A stretch of 64,000 nt of DNA from Sipunculus nudus (lineage: Eukaryota > Annelida > Sipuncula > Golfingiida > Sipunculidae). The DNA is taken from contig CM049317.1 in NCBI GenBank assembly GCA_026874595.1, positions 61,163,618 to 61,227,617 of the forward strand. The letters are read 5' to 3'. The notes below the pieces were generated by a model. It was not told the origin of the DNA and did not search any database. It was given only the letters and a program-made list of their open reading frames with translations. A program made the position numbers and the translations under genes. This document shows positions 11,693 through 22,714 of this stretch, one piece after another; the first letter of the stretch is position 1; each line of letters starts with the position of its first letter.

Positions 11693-11979
11693 TTCGTGTT
11701 TGCAGTTAATGATATGCGGGTCAAAGATTACCTTTAATGAAGAATAGGTCCATGGCCTGTAGATGGCGCTATCTGTTGCATGAAGATCAAAATAACTATA
11801 TGATAAGACTGATGTGTACGTTGCAAGGCCTCCGGTTTGCTTTAAGCAATCGTGTACTGTATTATACAACCATAAAAGCGGCATTACTGTTTTGGCTACT
11901 CGTCAGGTTTTTTTTTTCGAAACCTTATTTATTCAAACTTATGATAATACAGTAATATACTTCATGTAAGATGATTATT

Positions 11980-12600
11980 ACGGCCCCGCTTGACAAGCGG
12001 TGCCGTATAGTGATCACCGTGTCATTCCGTCCTTCCGTCTTTCCGTCCTTCCGTACTTCCCTCGTGCCGTCCTTCCGTCAGTGACACTTTCTTTTCCCGC
12101 GATAACTCAACAACAACATACTTCAGCTTTCCGAAATTCACAGGGATGATTGGTACATATGAGGGCTTCAGACTTATTGAATGACAGACCAATCAGACAG
12201 AATTCCAATATGACCGCCACAGTCTTATCGGTGGTTAACTTTCGCGCCCGATAACTCAGCAACAACATTCTTCAGCTTTCCCAAATTCACAAGGATGTTT
12301 GGCACGTATGCGGACTCATTCCCTATCGAATAACAGACCTGTCAGAATTCCAATATGGCCGTCAAAGCCCAATTGCTGATTTTTTGCGCGCGCTTTAACT
12401 CAACAGCAACATACTTCACGCTTTCCCAAATTAACAGGGATGAGTGGTACATTTGAGGGCTCCAGACCTATTGAATTACAGACTTGTCAGAAATTCAATA
12501 TGGCCGCTACAGCCCAATCGCTGATTTACCTTCGCGCGCGATCACTCAACAACAACATACTCTGAGGATCATTGTCCGACCACATCTAGTTATGTTTTAT
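11980..12600. repeat. Tandem repeat element with CGTCC-rich end, about 145-bp units
   Basis: After GCCCCGCTTGACAAGCGGTG comes a run of CCGTCCTTCCGTC units. Four consecutive segments then each begin with a variant of CGATAACTCAACAACAACAT (near 12105, 12247, 12398 and 12539). Each unit contains TTTCCCAAATTCACA and CAATATGGCCGCCA variants. The spacing is about 142-152 bp. The same element is at about 58187-58790 in copy B. CGTCC-ended tandem elements of this kind are, to my knowledge, common in mollusc genomes. Confidence 0.6.
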
Positions 12601-14060
12601 GTTGATTTAAAAAATATTAACCATTAAACCATATTAAAATGGCCAATGATAATACCTGTTCAAATATTAAGTGGCAATTTAGGATTAATGATCCAGGAGG
12701 TAGCATTAAACTCCTTGCTGTAAAAAACAAAAAACAAAAACAAAACAGGAAGCGAACAAAGATGGTATTTGTCAAACATATATAATATATGCTTTCTCGA
12801 CAGATGGAAGATAAATGTGATTTAAAATCAACATTGTTATCAATGACCATCTCTCGGAAAACCATGACTGTTTGGTAAAAAAATGAAATTATGAACGCAC
12901 AAACGACCACAACTAGGAATAGATGTCTGCAATCATCGAACTGTCGTTAAAGGAAACCTCATGCATCCTAAAATACCCCTCCCCCATCTCCAAACCCCCA
13001 TCCCCTCCCCGTATCCCCGAAAGAACAGTCTTAGGGATTACTTAGGTAGGCTATGTTGGTTTGAATTAAGGTTCACAATAAAAATATCAGGGCAAACATG
13101 TGACTATTATACTGTACAAAGCTCATTTTGGGAAAATCAGGCATAAAAAAAGAGCTTGCGCAAACAGGGATGATATTCAGCGATAATGGAGTGCAGTTAT
13201 TGGGGTCAAAGGTAAGTCTTTGACAATCGGCCATATTATAGATTTAGCGCACACAGCAACAGAACTGAGCGATCATGCAGTATGCGGCATTGGAAATAAG
13301 GTCAAGGTAAAATAAAAATTATTATGCGCATATATCTCACTTGTGACTAATATTGCTGTCTAACATAGTTGATCAGCCATATTTGAGATCTAGGGCAATC
13401 ACATCCAAAACAGAAGAAGAAGAAGGGGAAAAATCAATGGTTTTGCACATTTGTTGACCTCAGAAAGTCCACCCACAAAAAATGTAGACCCGAATCATGA
13501 TATAGAAATAAACATATCACCCAATATCAGCCTCCTCCCCATACCAGGGGGGGGGGGGGGTTTAATGAGATTCAATAGGAAAAAAAAGAATCTTACACCA
13601 TAGCCGGAACTTCACAAAAATAAGAATTAGGAGCTTCCCTTGGATCTACAATAAGTAACGTTATTTTGAAGGGTAGGCCTATATCAAAATCCTTTGATAA
13701 CTAATTGGCGAGCCATTAATGGAAGCATCGTACCCACCGCGGGAACTGAGCAATAATGGGGAATCGGCTTCGGAAACGACCATGGGAATTAGGTGGAGGT
13801 CAAAAGTAAAGATCAGGTCCTGCTTAAAAGGTCAGGGTTTGGAAATCAATCATATTGGTGTTCTAGCGAAAACGGCTAGAAAATGAATTAAAAAGAAAGA
13901 TTTCGTAGTGAAAATATTTACACACGGATGAGATAGGTAGAGGTGGCGGGTAGGCAGCAGGGGCTGAATACGGATGCTGCAAACCACAGTTTAAAATGCG
14001 ATAAAAAAATATCAACGAATAGATAATGTCGCTACTGAGTATACAGAGGTCAGTGTCTTA
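12600..14060. other. Lectin intron, no exon seen
   Basis: The 1.5-kb stretch is almost identical to about 58800-60260 in copy B. A 97-codon open frame at 12617-12910 (-) is preserved in both, but that follows from their near identity and it shows no domain. A run of G at about 13548-13560 is also at the same place in copy B. Half of the region (about 13130-13860) is replaced in copy C by an inverted-terminus element. Confidence 0.5.
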
Positions 14061-14064
14061 TTAC

Positions 14065-14187
14065 ATATACGTGACCTGCGTATTACTCTACAGAGGCTTA
14101 GTTCATTGTTCTTCGATGGATAACCCGAATAACCATCATAGCAACCGTGGCTCTGCCAAAGAGTAACCCAGTTATTAGCACATTTAA
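14065..14187 (-). CDS. Lectin gene A, exon 2: CTLD1 N-terminal segment
   Basis: The segment encodes VKCANNWVTLWQSHGCYDGY, the usual opening of a long-form CTLD: a cysteine, a tryptophan, then CY. An acceptor at CATGCAG joins exon 1 in phase 1. A donor at ATAT|GTAATA gives 123 bp in phase with exon 3. Alternative phase-1 donors, TCT|GTAGAG or GATG|GTTATT, would shorten the loop after CY, so the 3' limit is uncertain. The exon is conserved in copy B at 60262-60384. Only its 3' fringe survives in copy C. Confidence 0.6.
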
Positions 14188-14276
14188 CTGCATGTTTTTC
14201 ATCCATAAATAAGGGAAACTAAGGAAGGTTAGGGAAAAAAGATAATAATTGTAACCAATCTGTTACATATCCAGGA

Positions 14277-14316
<40 letters not shown>

Positions 14317-14698
14317 CTATTTTCAAAATTTTGTAATATTATGTTTCATGTTTGATATATGACGTTCACACAACTTTGCATATCACATGTTAATGTAACA
14401 TTTTCAAGAGACTAAAGAAAGCACAATATCAGCGATGACACTATGTTAATTTATGATATTTCTGTGATAATAACTGCCTAAACTATAGTCGATCACATAT
14501 GACCCGAGTTTACTAAACTGGACACATGGGTAATTTTTAAACAATAGAATATTAAAGTGTTGTTTGAAATGTGCATGATGGATGCTTTTATGAGTAACTC
14601 CAGGTTGATACTTAGTAAACATTTATCTATCGTCATACGGTGACGTGAACTAGTCGTCCCCCTACAGGCAATGAGCCGAACCTTACAATAAAACTTAC

Positions 14699-14831
14699 CA
14701 TTGTACACGGCTGTGGCTGGACCTTGCTGTTGCAGAGCCCAGATTTGCCCAAGTCCCAACGTGGCACACAACAGTGCTAGAACACGTGTTACCATCCTTT
14801 CATTGATGCTGGCTAACTGTAGCTTCATCAA
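14699..14831 (-). CDS. Lectin gene A, exon 1: signal peptide
   Basis: The exon carries three possible initiators (MMK.. and MVTRVLALL..). The third gives a classical signal peptide: short basic start, hydrophobic core VLALLCATLGLG, and small residues before a likely cleavage near IWA/LQQQ. The donor, ACAATG|GTAAGTT, is strong and phase 1. I kept the upstream ATG as the outer limit; the downstream ATG is as likely. The product would be a secreted protein with two CTLDs, plausibly a humoral recognition or mucus lectin. The coding part of the exon is identical in copy B. Confidence 0.75.
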
Positions 14832-16280
14832 AACTTAAAACGCACCTCTCGTAGGCAGTTACACTGCAGTTATTACTGAGAGAGTCGTCCTGAGTTACAA
14901 GTGTATATGTGTGTGTGTGTGTGTATGTGGACCATGTGATCGGGCTTATCTTCATCCTATCGCGCACTTAATTGGAAGGTCGCTGCAGTTGCTTATCTCA
15001 TAACGGGCTGGCAAAATACACGAGTGTTATTCATAGCTTCACTTCCCTATGACTATCTGATCCCTATATACAGGCTTGTACAATGAAACCTACCTTAGCG
15101 CAAAAGCGGCCACCCTTGACACATGACCGTCGGCCTAATGCAACAAGACTATATTTGTGGAAAGGGTTATAACTATACCGTTTTGTACAAATAAATAAAC
15201 TATAAGCCTTACGTGTTAGAACAAACAGGCATTTTGGGGCTAATTATGATTAAAAACCAGGCATTTTGGCATTTAACTTAGGTGTAAAGTGTGGGAGTGA
15301 GGTTGGGGTTGGTTGGCGAGTGATGCAAAGCAAAGACACTTGTCATAAAGTATTTATTGAGTTGGCGACATGACAAGCACCAATCCACCCCTCCCCTGAC
15401 CGCCCTTATTTGCATATCGTATCATTGATAAAACTATGTTTCCTAGGGCACTGGAGCACAAATATGCTGTTATCCGCTCTAAAACGCCTTAAATATAACA
15501 TTTCGTGATGTCCCACCTGGACTAGTTCTTAATCAGAGAGGATAAAAAAGTCATATTTCGTCAGGTGCCTGAGTTCAAAAGATATTCATTGGGATGCTTT
15601 GGATGGGTTTGGAACTGGTCAAATGTCAATTTTGGCAAATTAAGTAGCATTTGGAACATTTAAAAGGTAACCTGGGTAAAATATCGAAATCAAAATACAA
15701 ATTTACAACAACAAAAAATCAAGGTTTTCAGTGTACCATTTCATTACCAACCGCTAATTTTGGATCGAGACGTAAGTCAATTTACCTGATCGACCCAAAT
15801 GTCTGTACGAGGTTTGTTAAAGCAAAGCTATCCATTTCGATACCTGATTTCTTTTAATTAATAACCGAAATAATTCAAACACAATCAACAAGGACACCAG
15901 GTGGCAAGTTAGACAAACAAGAGCTTTGTTAAGGGCGTTTTGCAACTAGTGATCGGTTTATTTTCTCACATAACCAACTAATCATCTTTGATTACATTGT
16001 CTTTCAGCTTGTAGATACTCAACTTCATTCATCCGTCACAGAGGCTTAAAAGGGCTTTCCTTATAAAGGGACATAATCGGAAACAATACTATGCCTTCTC
16101 TTTCACACAGTCAGTTAAGTTCTGCTTTATACCAAAGTTTTCCAGCAAAACCATAATCCACCACACAGTCTCAGTACCTCGCATACGGCTGTTAAACACC
16201 TTGTTATGGTTCTATACGATAGGTCCGGGGGCCTTAGCTGAAATGTCACGCGTCGCACAGTTGAAGCGCAAGACGTGATG
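14832..16280. other. 5' flank of lectin gene A, no gene seen
   Basis: Contains a (TG)n run near 14911, a small DNA-element end near 15085 and, from about 15650, a module found again at 61870-62510 (+), and inverted at 30240-30850 and 39060-39720. No TATA box can be assigned with confidence. The 68-codon frame at 15651 (+) is preserved only because the copies are alike. Confidence 0.45.
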
Positions 16281-16880
16281 AATATGTATTACATTTTCTT
16301 AGGCCACGTCAGTCAAGGCATCTCCTAATTGGCAAGTGTTATGGCCCGAGCGATACACGGAGTCCTACAGCGCACTCGTGTACAGGAGTAAGCTCAGAGG
16401 AGATGCTAATTTTCGTATTTCCAGACGGACGAGACATAGTTTTTTAGACATAATAGAGAGATATCTGTATAAGAGAGATCACTTAACTCTCAGCCTATAT
16501 TTTCAACGGTTTCAATAAATGTGTCCAAACATTTAAAAACACATACAATAAATTGCTTCAAAGTAGAAAAATGAAGCTGGTAGATATTAAAAGACCCTGG
16601 TGTCAGGTTGATAAGCACAATGGATAATAAGGATCATATGAGATAAGATATATTGGTTGTAAATGATAAACTGGTATAATCTCAAATAAATGATAACGAC
16701 TTGTGCTCGTGATGCAGTAATAAAAACAGCAGGCACTATCTGACCCCTAGGAGTGATTCGACTCATATTGATATATCAGGGTAAAATAAAGGGTTTAATC
16801 AGTGGCTTTGTTGAGAATAAAATGAGACGCTACATAATGAGTTCCGGTTCGTGAAATAAACAGATTATTTATTTTATTAA
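16281..16880. repeat. Recurrent 0.6-kb module carrying the LINE target site
   Basis: The module includes AGACATAATAGAGAGATATC, a GATAACGACTTGTGCTCGTG stretch and GTGAAATAAACAGATTATTT. It recurs at about 24565-25110, 40485-40995, 42585-43090 and 62515-63120, all in the same orientation. Only the first copy contains the LINE. A 60-codon frame at its start is not supported as a gene. Confidence 0.7.
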
Positions 16881-17168
16881 ACTTTTATTTATATATTTTT
16901 TTTTTATTTTTTTTTTATTCATATATACATACAATTACAAACAGTTACAAATACAAACATAATAACATTATACAATACAAACAGGACATTATACAATAAC
17001 AAGAACTTTACAGACATTTTAACAACATTTCATATTTAATGATACTTTTTCCTCATAAATAGTATCATACGATATACTATCAAACAATAAAAATTGTAAT
17101 ATAATAATGACTTATTGAATGAGGACAGATAACCTCTCATTCATAGCATTTATATACAGTCTAATATA

Positions 17169-18880
17169 TTAATTAAAACAACTGTGGTAATATTTCCCCC
17201 ACTTATGGAGATGTACATTTAATTTTCCTTTATTCTGAGCTATTTCATATTCAATATTTTGCAATAGTTTCAATTTATTAATAAAACACGCAAATAAATT
17301 AGTGTCAGGGTCATTTCTTTTTAAATAAATAACCATTTTGTAGGTCATAATAAGCTGATTCAGCAAGAGGTTTTCCTTAACAGGTAATACCCCGAACAAT
17401 ATAGTTGTGACATTAAGAGAAGGCAAATATATATTCGCTGTTTTCAGCCATGTCTGAATTCCAAAGTATACATTTTTGGACACAAAGCATTCACAGAACA
17501 AATGAATCACCGTTTCGTATTCAAGAAAACAATATGAACACCGCGGACTGTCAGAAAGATTCCACTTGTAAAGCAGAGAGTTGACAGGTAAATAGTTATG
17601 TAAAATCTTATATTGGAATTCCCTGCTATACATATCAAGTGAAATTTGATGGGCTGCAACATAATATTGTGTAAATTGTTCACAACTAATTTCCCCTCTT
17701 TCAGCCCACTTCTTTAATGTTGTTGACTGAGTGCTCTTCTTTTTGATAAGTGAATCATACACCCTTTTAGATGTAATCTCTGCTAAATCAATAATTCCGG
17801 TATCTGTAACAACACACTGTCCTCTAGTTTCTACAAACTCTTCTGATATACATAAACTAATCCAGTCTTGAGGTATTGAACCTATAACAGATCTCAATGA
17901 CAAATACTTACTAAATGATAATGGTGGGTACCTTACCCTCAATTCGTGCCAAGTACACACATAACCATTATTTGTTAAAAGGTCTTTCACCGTTCTTATG
18001 TTTAAGCTATCAAAATATTTTACAAAAAAAGACTTTTTATTGAACTTCAGATAACAATTATTCCACAAAGGTTGTAAGATAACTTCCTGGGCTGATTCAG
18101 GGTATTTTTTAACAAAATATGACCACTCTTTCAGGCATTCCTTATAAAATGGCAACATTTGACATGGAATTCTCTTTATATCAAAATTCATTGAAATTGC
18201 ATCTTTACCTCCAATTGCTTTCAAATAGTACTGAGGTATTGTTTTCCATGTTCTATCTGAACCTGTGGTTAATTTTTTTATCCACATTACATACTGAGTT
18301 TTTAATCTTGTACCAACATCTGGGAAGCTCAAACCTCCCCGGTCATAGGACCCAATGACTGTCTCATATTTGACTTTAGGTCGCTTACCCTTCCATAGAA
18401 ACTGTCTCATGAGTAATGTGATATTATTAATAAATATTGTTGGTGCGGTGCACATATTACAAACATACAAAATCTTTGGTAAGGCTAAAGTTCTACAAAT
18501 TTCTGTACGTCCAAATATTGTAAGGTTTCTAGTTGACCAAATGTTAAACAGTAACTTAAGTTTTTCCTCCACTGTCTGAAAGTTGTACTTATAACAAAGT
18601 TCTTCATTGTATGTGTACCATATCCCAAGAATTTTAATAGCAGATTTTGTTAATTTAACCCATTTACATGAAATTGGTGTTTCCTCCTTTTTCTTCCATT
18701 TTCCTAACCAAGCTGCATCTGATTTTTCATAATTCACTTTTAATGAAGTATAATTAGCAAATGTGTCAATTATTGATATCAAATATTTAAATGACTCCAC
18801 ATTGGACAGGAAAAAAGTAACATCATCAGCAAATATTGTTAGTTTTACTTCATTGCTACCTATATAAATGCCTTTTACAT
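17169..18880 (-). CDS. LINE ORF2, C-terminal half (RT catalytic core and Zn knuckle)
   Basis: In the frame shifted by one base relative to the upstream part, reading resumes with VKGIYIGSNEVKL and the catalytic IFADD box, then continues open to a stop at 17169. The thumb region is followed near residue 430 by CSYCFLEYETVIHLFCEC, a Cys/His knuckle characteristic of the Tx1/L1 C-terminus. No other stop or shift is visible, so the element is inactive as read only because of the one indel. Confidence 0.88.
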
Positions 18881-21010
18881 TTTTTCTGATCTAACCATAT
18901 GCATTAAGATTTCTATCACAAGAATGAACAAATATGGTGCAATTGGATCACCTTGCTTAGTACCTCTTGACACAGGAAAATATCTGGTTGAATATCCGTT
19001 ATTTAAAACACAACTTTGTGAACCTGTATGAATTAATTTTATCCAGTTGATAAACATTGGTCCAAATCCATACCGTTTCAATACCGATAGCATAAACACA
19101 TGATCTACGGAATCAAAAGCTGCAGCGAAATCAGCACCAAACAATATTCCAGTTATGTTTTCTACTTCACAATATTCAATCATATCTGATATAAGGCGTA
19201 CTGAGTCCCCTATGTAGCGTCCTGGAACAAATGCATTTTGATCCATATCAACCAATTTATTCAGAACTTTACTTAAACGTGCTACAAGTATTTTACTAAG
19301 GATTTTACAGTCAACATTTATTAAACTGATGGGTCTCCATGAATTTATGAATCTTACATCTTTTCCAGGTTTCTCAAGAAGAGTGATTACTGACTGTTTT
19401 TGACTTGTAGTCAGTTCACCAAAATTATAACATTCATTAAGACATGTAGTCAAATAACTTCCTAATTCACTGAAGAAGCATAAATAAAATTCTTTGCAAA
19501 GCCCATCATTTCCAGGAGTCTTGTTATTCGCCATAGATTTTAATGCATTGTGTACATCAGTTATAGTAATCATACCTTCACACAACTCTGCTTCATCTGT
19601 ACTTAATACTGGTAAGTTAGAGCAACTATCTAAAAAATGTTCACAATCATTAAAGCTTTTATCTATATGTCTCTCATATCTTTTACAGTAAAAATTATAT
19701 ATTTCTTTCATAATATTTTCCTGATTTGTTACCTCATTTCCATCGATAAGTAATTTTCTAATACAAGTTTTATTCTTATTTCTCCTTTCCAAGTTTACAA
19801 AGTATTTATTATTTCTTTCACCTTGCTCATGCCATTGTGCTCTTGACCTTATTATAATTCCTTCCGTTATTTTATTATAGCATTCCTCCAATTCATTCTT
19901 GATCTTTTCATATTTTTCTAAGTTTTCATGACTCGGATTACTACTGATGGCACATTCCATTTCTTTTACTTCTTTTTCTAATGAAAGGTATCTATCTTTA
20001 AATCTTCTATTCTTTTCTTTAGAATAAGTAATTGTAAACTTCCTAATGCTATATTTCAGATACTCCCATTTACCTCGTGCATCTAGCTCTGAGTGATCTA
20101 ACTCCTGCTTTGTTGTAACAATATACTCCTTCATCTTGTTTATATAATTTATATCTTTGATAAGTGAACAATTAAATTTCCAGAAGGAAGGCCCATGTTT
20201 ATCAGTGTTCAGTGACCTAAGTGCCAGATGTACAGCTGAATGATCCGAGCCAACACTGGGTATAATATCACAGTGTGAAATATAGGGTTGCAGAGACGAT
20301 GACACTAAAAAGAAATCTAATCTCCGTTGTGTAAGTGGACATAATCGTCTCCAGGTGAATTTTTTAACTTTTGGGTTTCGAACTCTCCAGATATCACATA
20401 TATTTAATAATTCCATAGTCCTCTTAATCATGTCGACTGTTTTTGACTTAAGCGTAAAATTACCTCCATCAGCATCCTCATCAGAAAAGCAAAAATTAAA
20501 GTCCCCACCCCAAATTATCTTAGTATTTTCGTCGGGCTGAAAATTATCATTTATTATATTATAAATATTCTCGTAACATAATAATTGCTCAGTCTCACTG
20601 TTAGGACCATAAACGTTAATCAGCAAAAAGTGTGACCCTTGAATGATACAATATAGCATGACAAATCTTCCTGCATCGTCCACTTTACTATCCAACAATG
20701 TGAATTCTAGTTTTGACCCAATTAAGGTTAATGTTCCCCTGGCCTGATTTGTACCATGGGAAAAGAAACTATGACCCCTCCATTGGTGTTTCCATGCTTG
20801 TTCACATTTTGTATCAGAATGGGATTCCTGAATAAAACATATACCTTTATCCAATCCTTGTTTATGACACCAATTAAATAATTTCCTTCTTTTAATATAA
20901 TTCCTAATCCCATTAGCATTAACACTCAGAATCTTAAAATTCATCACTGATATTTCATTTGTTGAAGTAGAACCTTCTATTATTACAGGAATAAAATATG
21001 GTACTTGCAC
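18875..21010 (-). CDS. LINE ORF2, endonuclease and N-terminal half of reverse transcriptase
   Basis: 711 codons, with the likely initiator at residue 23 (MNFKILSVNANG). The APE-like endonuclease occupies roughly residues 25-265: SVNANGIR (Asn31), QESH (Glu62), WGGDFNF, a RRLDFFLV strand and SDHSAVHL carry the expected catalytic residues. The reverse transcriptase begins near residue 480 with NNKTPGNDGL, then WRPISLIN, GADFAAAFDSVDH and SRGTKQGDPIAPYLF. The frame ends at a TAA just after a run of six A. The reading then resumes one frame over in the next entry, so this is one ORF2 split by a single-base indel. Confidence 0.93.
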   Translation of the reverse strand: MQVPYFIPVIIEGSTSTNEISVMNFKILSVNANGIRNYIKRRKLFNWCHKQGLDKGICFIQESHSDTKCEQAWKHQWRGHSFFSHGTNQARGTLTLIGSKLEFTLLDSKVDDAGRFVMLYCIIQGSHFLLINVYGPNSETEQLLCYENIYNIINDNFQPDENTKIIWGGDFNFCFSDEDADGGNFTLKSKTVDMIKRTMELLNICDIWRVRNPKVKKFTWRRLCPLTQRRLDFFLVSSSLQPYISHCDIIPSVGSDHSAVHLALRSLNTDKHGPSFWKFNCSLIKDINYINKMKEYIVTTKQELDHSELDARGKWEYLKYSIRKFTITYSKEKNRRFKDRYLSLEKEVKEMECAISSNPSHENLEKYEKIKNELEECYNKITEGIIIRSRAQWHEQGERNNKYFVNLERRNKNKTCIRKLLIDGNEVTNQENIMKEIYNFYCKRYERHIDKSFNDCEHFLDSCSNLPVLSTDEAELCEGMITITDVHNALKSMANNKTPGNDGLCKEFYLCFFSELGSYLTTCLNECYNFGELTTSQKQSVITLLEKPGKDVRFINSWRPISLINVDCKILSKILVARLSKVLNKLVDMDQNAFVPGRYIGDSVRLISDMIEYCEVENITGILFGADFAAAFDSVDHVFMLSVLKRYGFGPMFINWIKLIHTGSQSCVLNNGYSTRYFPVSRGTKQGDPIAPYLFILVIEILMHMVRSEKM

Positions 21011-21447
21011 CTATTTCTATAAATCCATAAGTTCATGAATAATTGTAAACACAAAGTTAAATATATGTGTGAATATCTTATTTTCAGCCTACAGAAATAT
21101 CTTTGTAACCAATTATAAAGGGAAAATGTGATGCTTCCAAACTGGTGAACATGTAGTTTAGATTTAGTGTATTTTATCATTTCACCACTTTTACATTGAG
21201 TCGCAAGTATCATATAAACACATAGAAGACACGAACAAGTGACCCAGAACACAAGGTGACATAAATATACATAAGACATACTGTGGTACCTGGTAGCTTG
21301 GACCAGTACACCCAAAAATAATATTTTGATAATGATGATAATAATAATTATATTAATACGAAAAGGGAAAGCTATGATCTGTTCAAGGCGTTCTAATATA
21401 TTCTCATTTCATGTATAAACAATACAAACTTCCAACGCCCTTTCAGA

Positions 21448-22263
21448 TTACTTCATTACCACATCCAGCTGATCTCCATACTTGACCCTAAACCCTTTAT
21501 TAGCCCTCCCTTTGACAAACACCTTCCCATCCCACGTCCATGCATCAGAGACACGTTGATCCTTTTTTACTCTATTAAACATTTTTTGCATTTCAGCACA
21601 CATATCATCAACTATGATTATTCCGCTATTTTTCAACTGCTTCCTGGCTTTCAATACAGAAAGCTTTTCATCCCTAGACATAAATTTTACAATAATAGCC
21701 CTGTCGGAGTCATGTCGATGTGTCCCCACCCTATGTGCCACATCTATAGATCTTTCTTCTACCTTTACATTCAATTTATTTTGAAAAATTGAAATGGCTA
21801 CTTTCCTTGTATCCTCAGTTTTATCTTTATCAATGACCCCAAGTATCCTAATATTACACCTTCTAGAGTATTGCTCATTATTCACAGCATTAATTTTTGC
21901 CTCTCTTGCCATGTTTTTTGTCTGTTCACATTCGTTTTTCAGTGCAATGTTTTCCTGCTTTAAACTGACTACCACATTCTCCAGTTCACTTATTTTATTT
22001 TCAAGAGGCTTTACACATTTTTCCATTATTGTTTCCTCTATTTCTGTCACAATGGATTTTCTTATCTCTGTCAAGATTTCTTTTTTGAAACTTTCTAACA
22101 TTTGAAACATACGTTCCTCTGTGAGAGATCCCATACTGTCCTCTATTACACTATCATCAAGGTTAAGTGATGGCAAACGTTTGTGCTTTTTTGATACAAC
22201 AGATGAATCTGATGAGGAGCTAGAGAGATCAGACCTGGTCCTTTTAAACTCTTCCTTTGGCAT
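21448..22263 (-). CDS. LINE ORF1 protein (RNA-binding chaperone type)
   Basis: 271 codons with an ATG start and no internal stop. A Ser-rich, basic N-terminus is followed by a predicted coiled coil (about residues 50-125, regular Leu/Ile/Val spacing with Glu and Lys). Next is the conserved EQYSRRCNIRILGV motif and an RRM-like region with AHRVG and AIIVKF. This order (coiled coil, EQYSRR, RRM-like) is typical of L1/Tx1 ORF1, which trimerises, coats the LINE RNA and helps target-primed reverse transcription. The frame looks intact. Confidence 0.9.
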   Translation of the reverse strand: MPKEEFKRTRSDLSSSSSDSSVVSKKHKRLPSLNLDDSVIEDSMGSLTEERMFQMLESFKKEILTEIRKSIVTEIEETIMEKCVKPLENKISELENVVVSLKQENIALKNECEQTKNMAREAKINAVNNEQYSRRCNIRILGVIDKDKTEDTRKVAISIFQNKLNVKVEERSIDVAHRVGTHRHDSDRAIIVKFMSRDEKLSVLKARKQLKNSGIIIVDDMCAEMQKMFNRVKKDQRVSDAWTWDGKVFVKGRANKGFRVKYGDQLDVVMK

Positions 22264-22700
22264 ATTTTACAAAGATCATTTTGGCACTTTAAACAACATC
22301 ATGTGAAAAATATCACTGGCCCAAGCTGACCATGAACATTCAGGCCACCATGTTATAACACAGAGCGTTCAGGTACCATAACAAAGCCCACCCTGGTGTG
22401 CACTTGCTGACCACTTGTAGTCAATGGTGAATGAAAGCACCTATTGAAAACTGTCAACCAAATAACACAATGAACAAGTGAAATTTTCCACCCTATCCCA
22501 ATTTTAACTTGCTAATTTACCACACAAATAATTCACATATGAAGCCAAAATAAACAAATCTCTTTTTTTAGCACCTAAAGTGTTTCTCTGTAAGTTTTAA
22601 TGGAATTTACTTGCCTTTAACCTGCCAAATTAATGAAAAAATCTCTTCCCTCTCAGAGCACACCTCTTGCCTGCTTGAGTGCACACCAGGGACTCTATCT
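22264..22700 (-). promoter_or_regulatory. LINE 5' leader (putative internal promoter region)
   Basis: About 440 bp between the upstream target duplication and the ORF1 start. In LINEs of this class the leader holds the internal promoter. I see no specific element and infer this from position only. Presence of the leader shows that the insertion is essentially full length. Confidence 0.5.
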
Positions 22701-22714
22701 ACTTTTATTTATAT

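Larger units (their letters stand above)
16895..22700 (-). mobile_element. Near-full-length Tx1-like L1 LINE
   Basis: A 5.8-kb non-LTR retrotransposon on the minus strand, with 5' leader, ORF1, ORF2 and an A-rich 3' tail (T-rich at about 16895-16918 on the plus strand). The flanking direct repeats are ACTTTTATTTATAT at 16881-16894 and 22701-22714. The homologous site in copy B (about 63111-63124) is uninterrupted and contains the 14-bp target once, with one mismatch. The ends are therefore defined by an empty site as well as by the duplication. ORF2 has an APE-type endonuclease, reverse transcriptase and a C-terminal CCHC-like knuckle, as in the Tx1/L1 lineage. Confidence 0.95.

Noticed and set aside
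12617-12910. 97-codon frame conserved between A and B
   Set aside because: The surrounding intron is equally conserved, so conservation says nothing about coding; no motif.
14335-14700. Extension of the signal-peptide frame to 112 residues
   Set aside because: A strong GTAAGT donor follows codon 44 and the downstream part is intron sequence without motifs.
16336-16518. 60-codon frame repeated at 62568
   Set aside because: Part of a 0.6-kb repeat module whose other copies (24.6, 40.5 and 42.6 kb) do not keep the frame.
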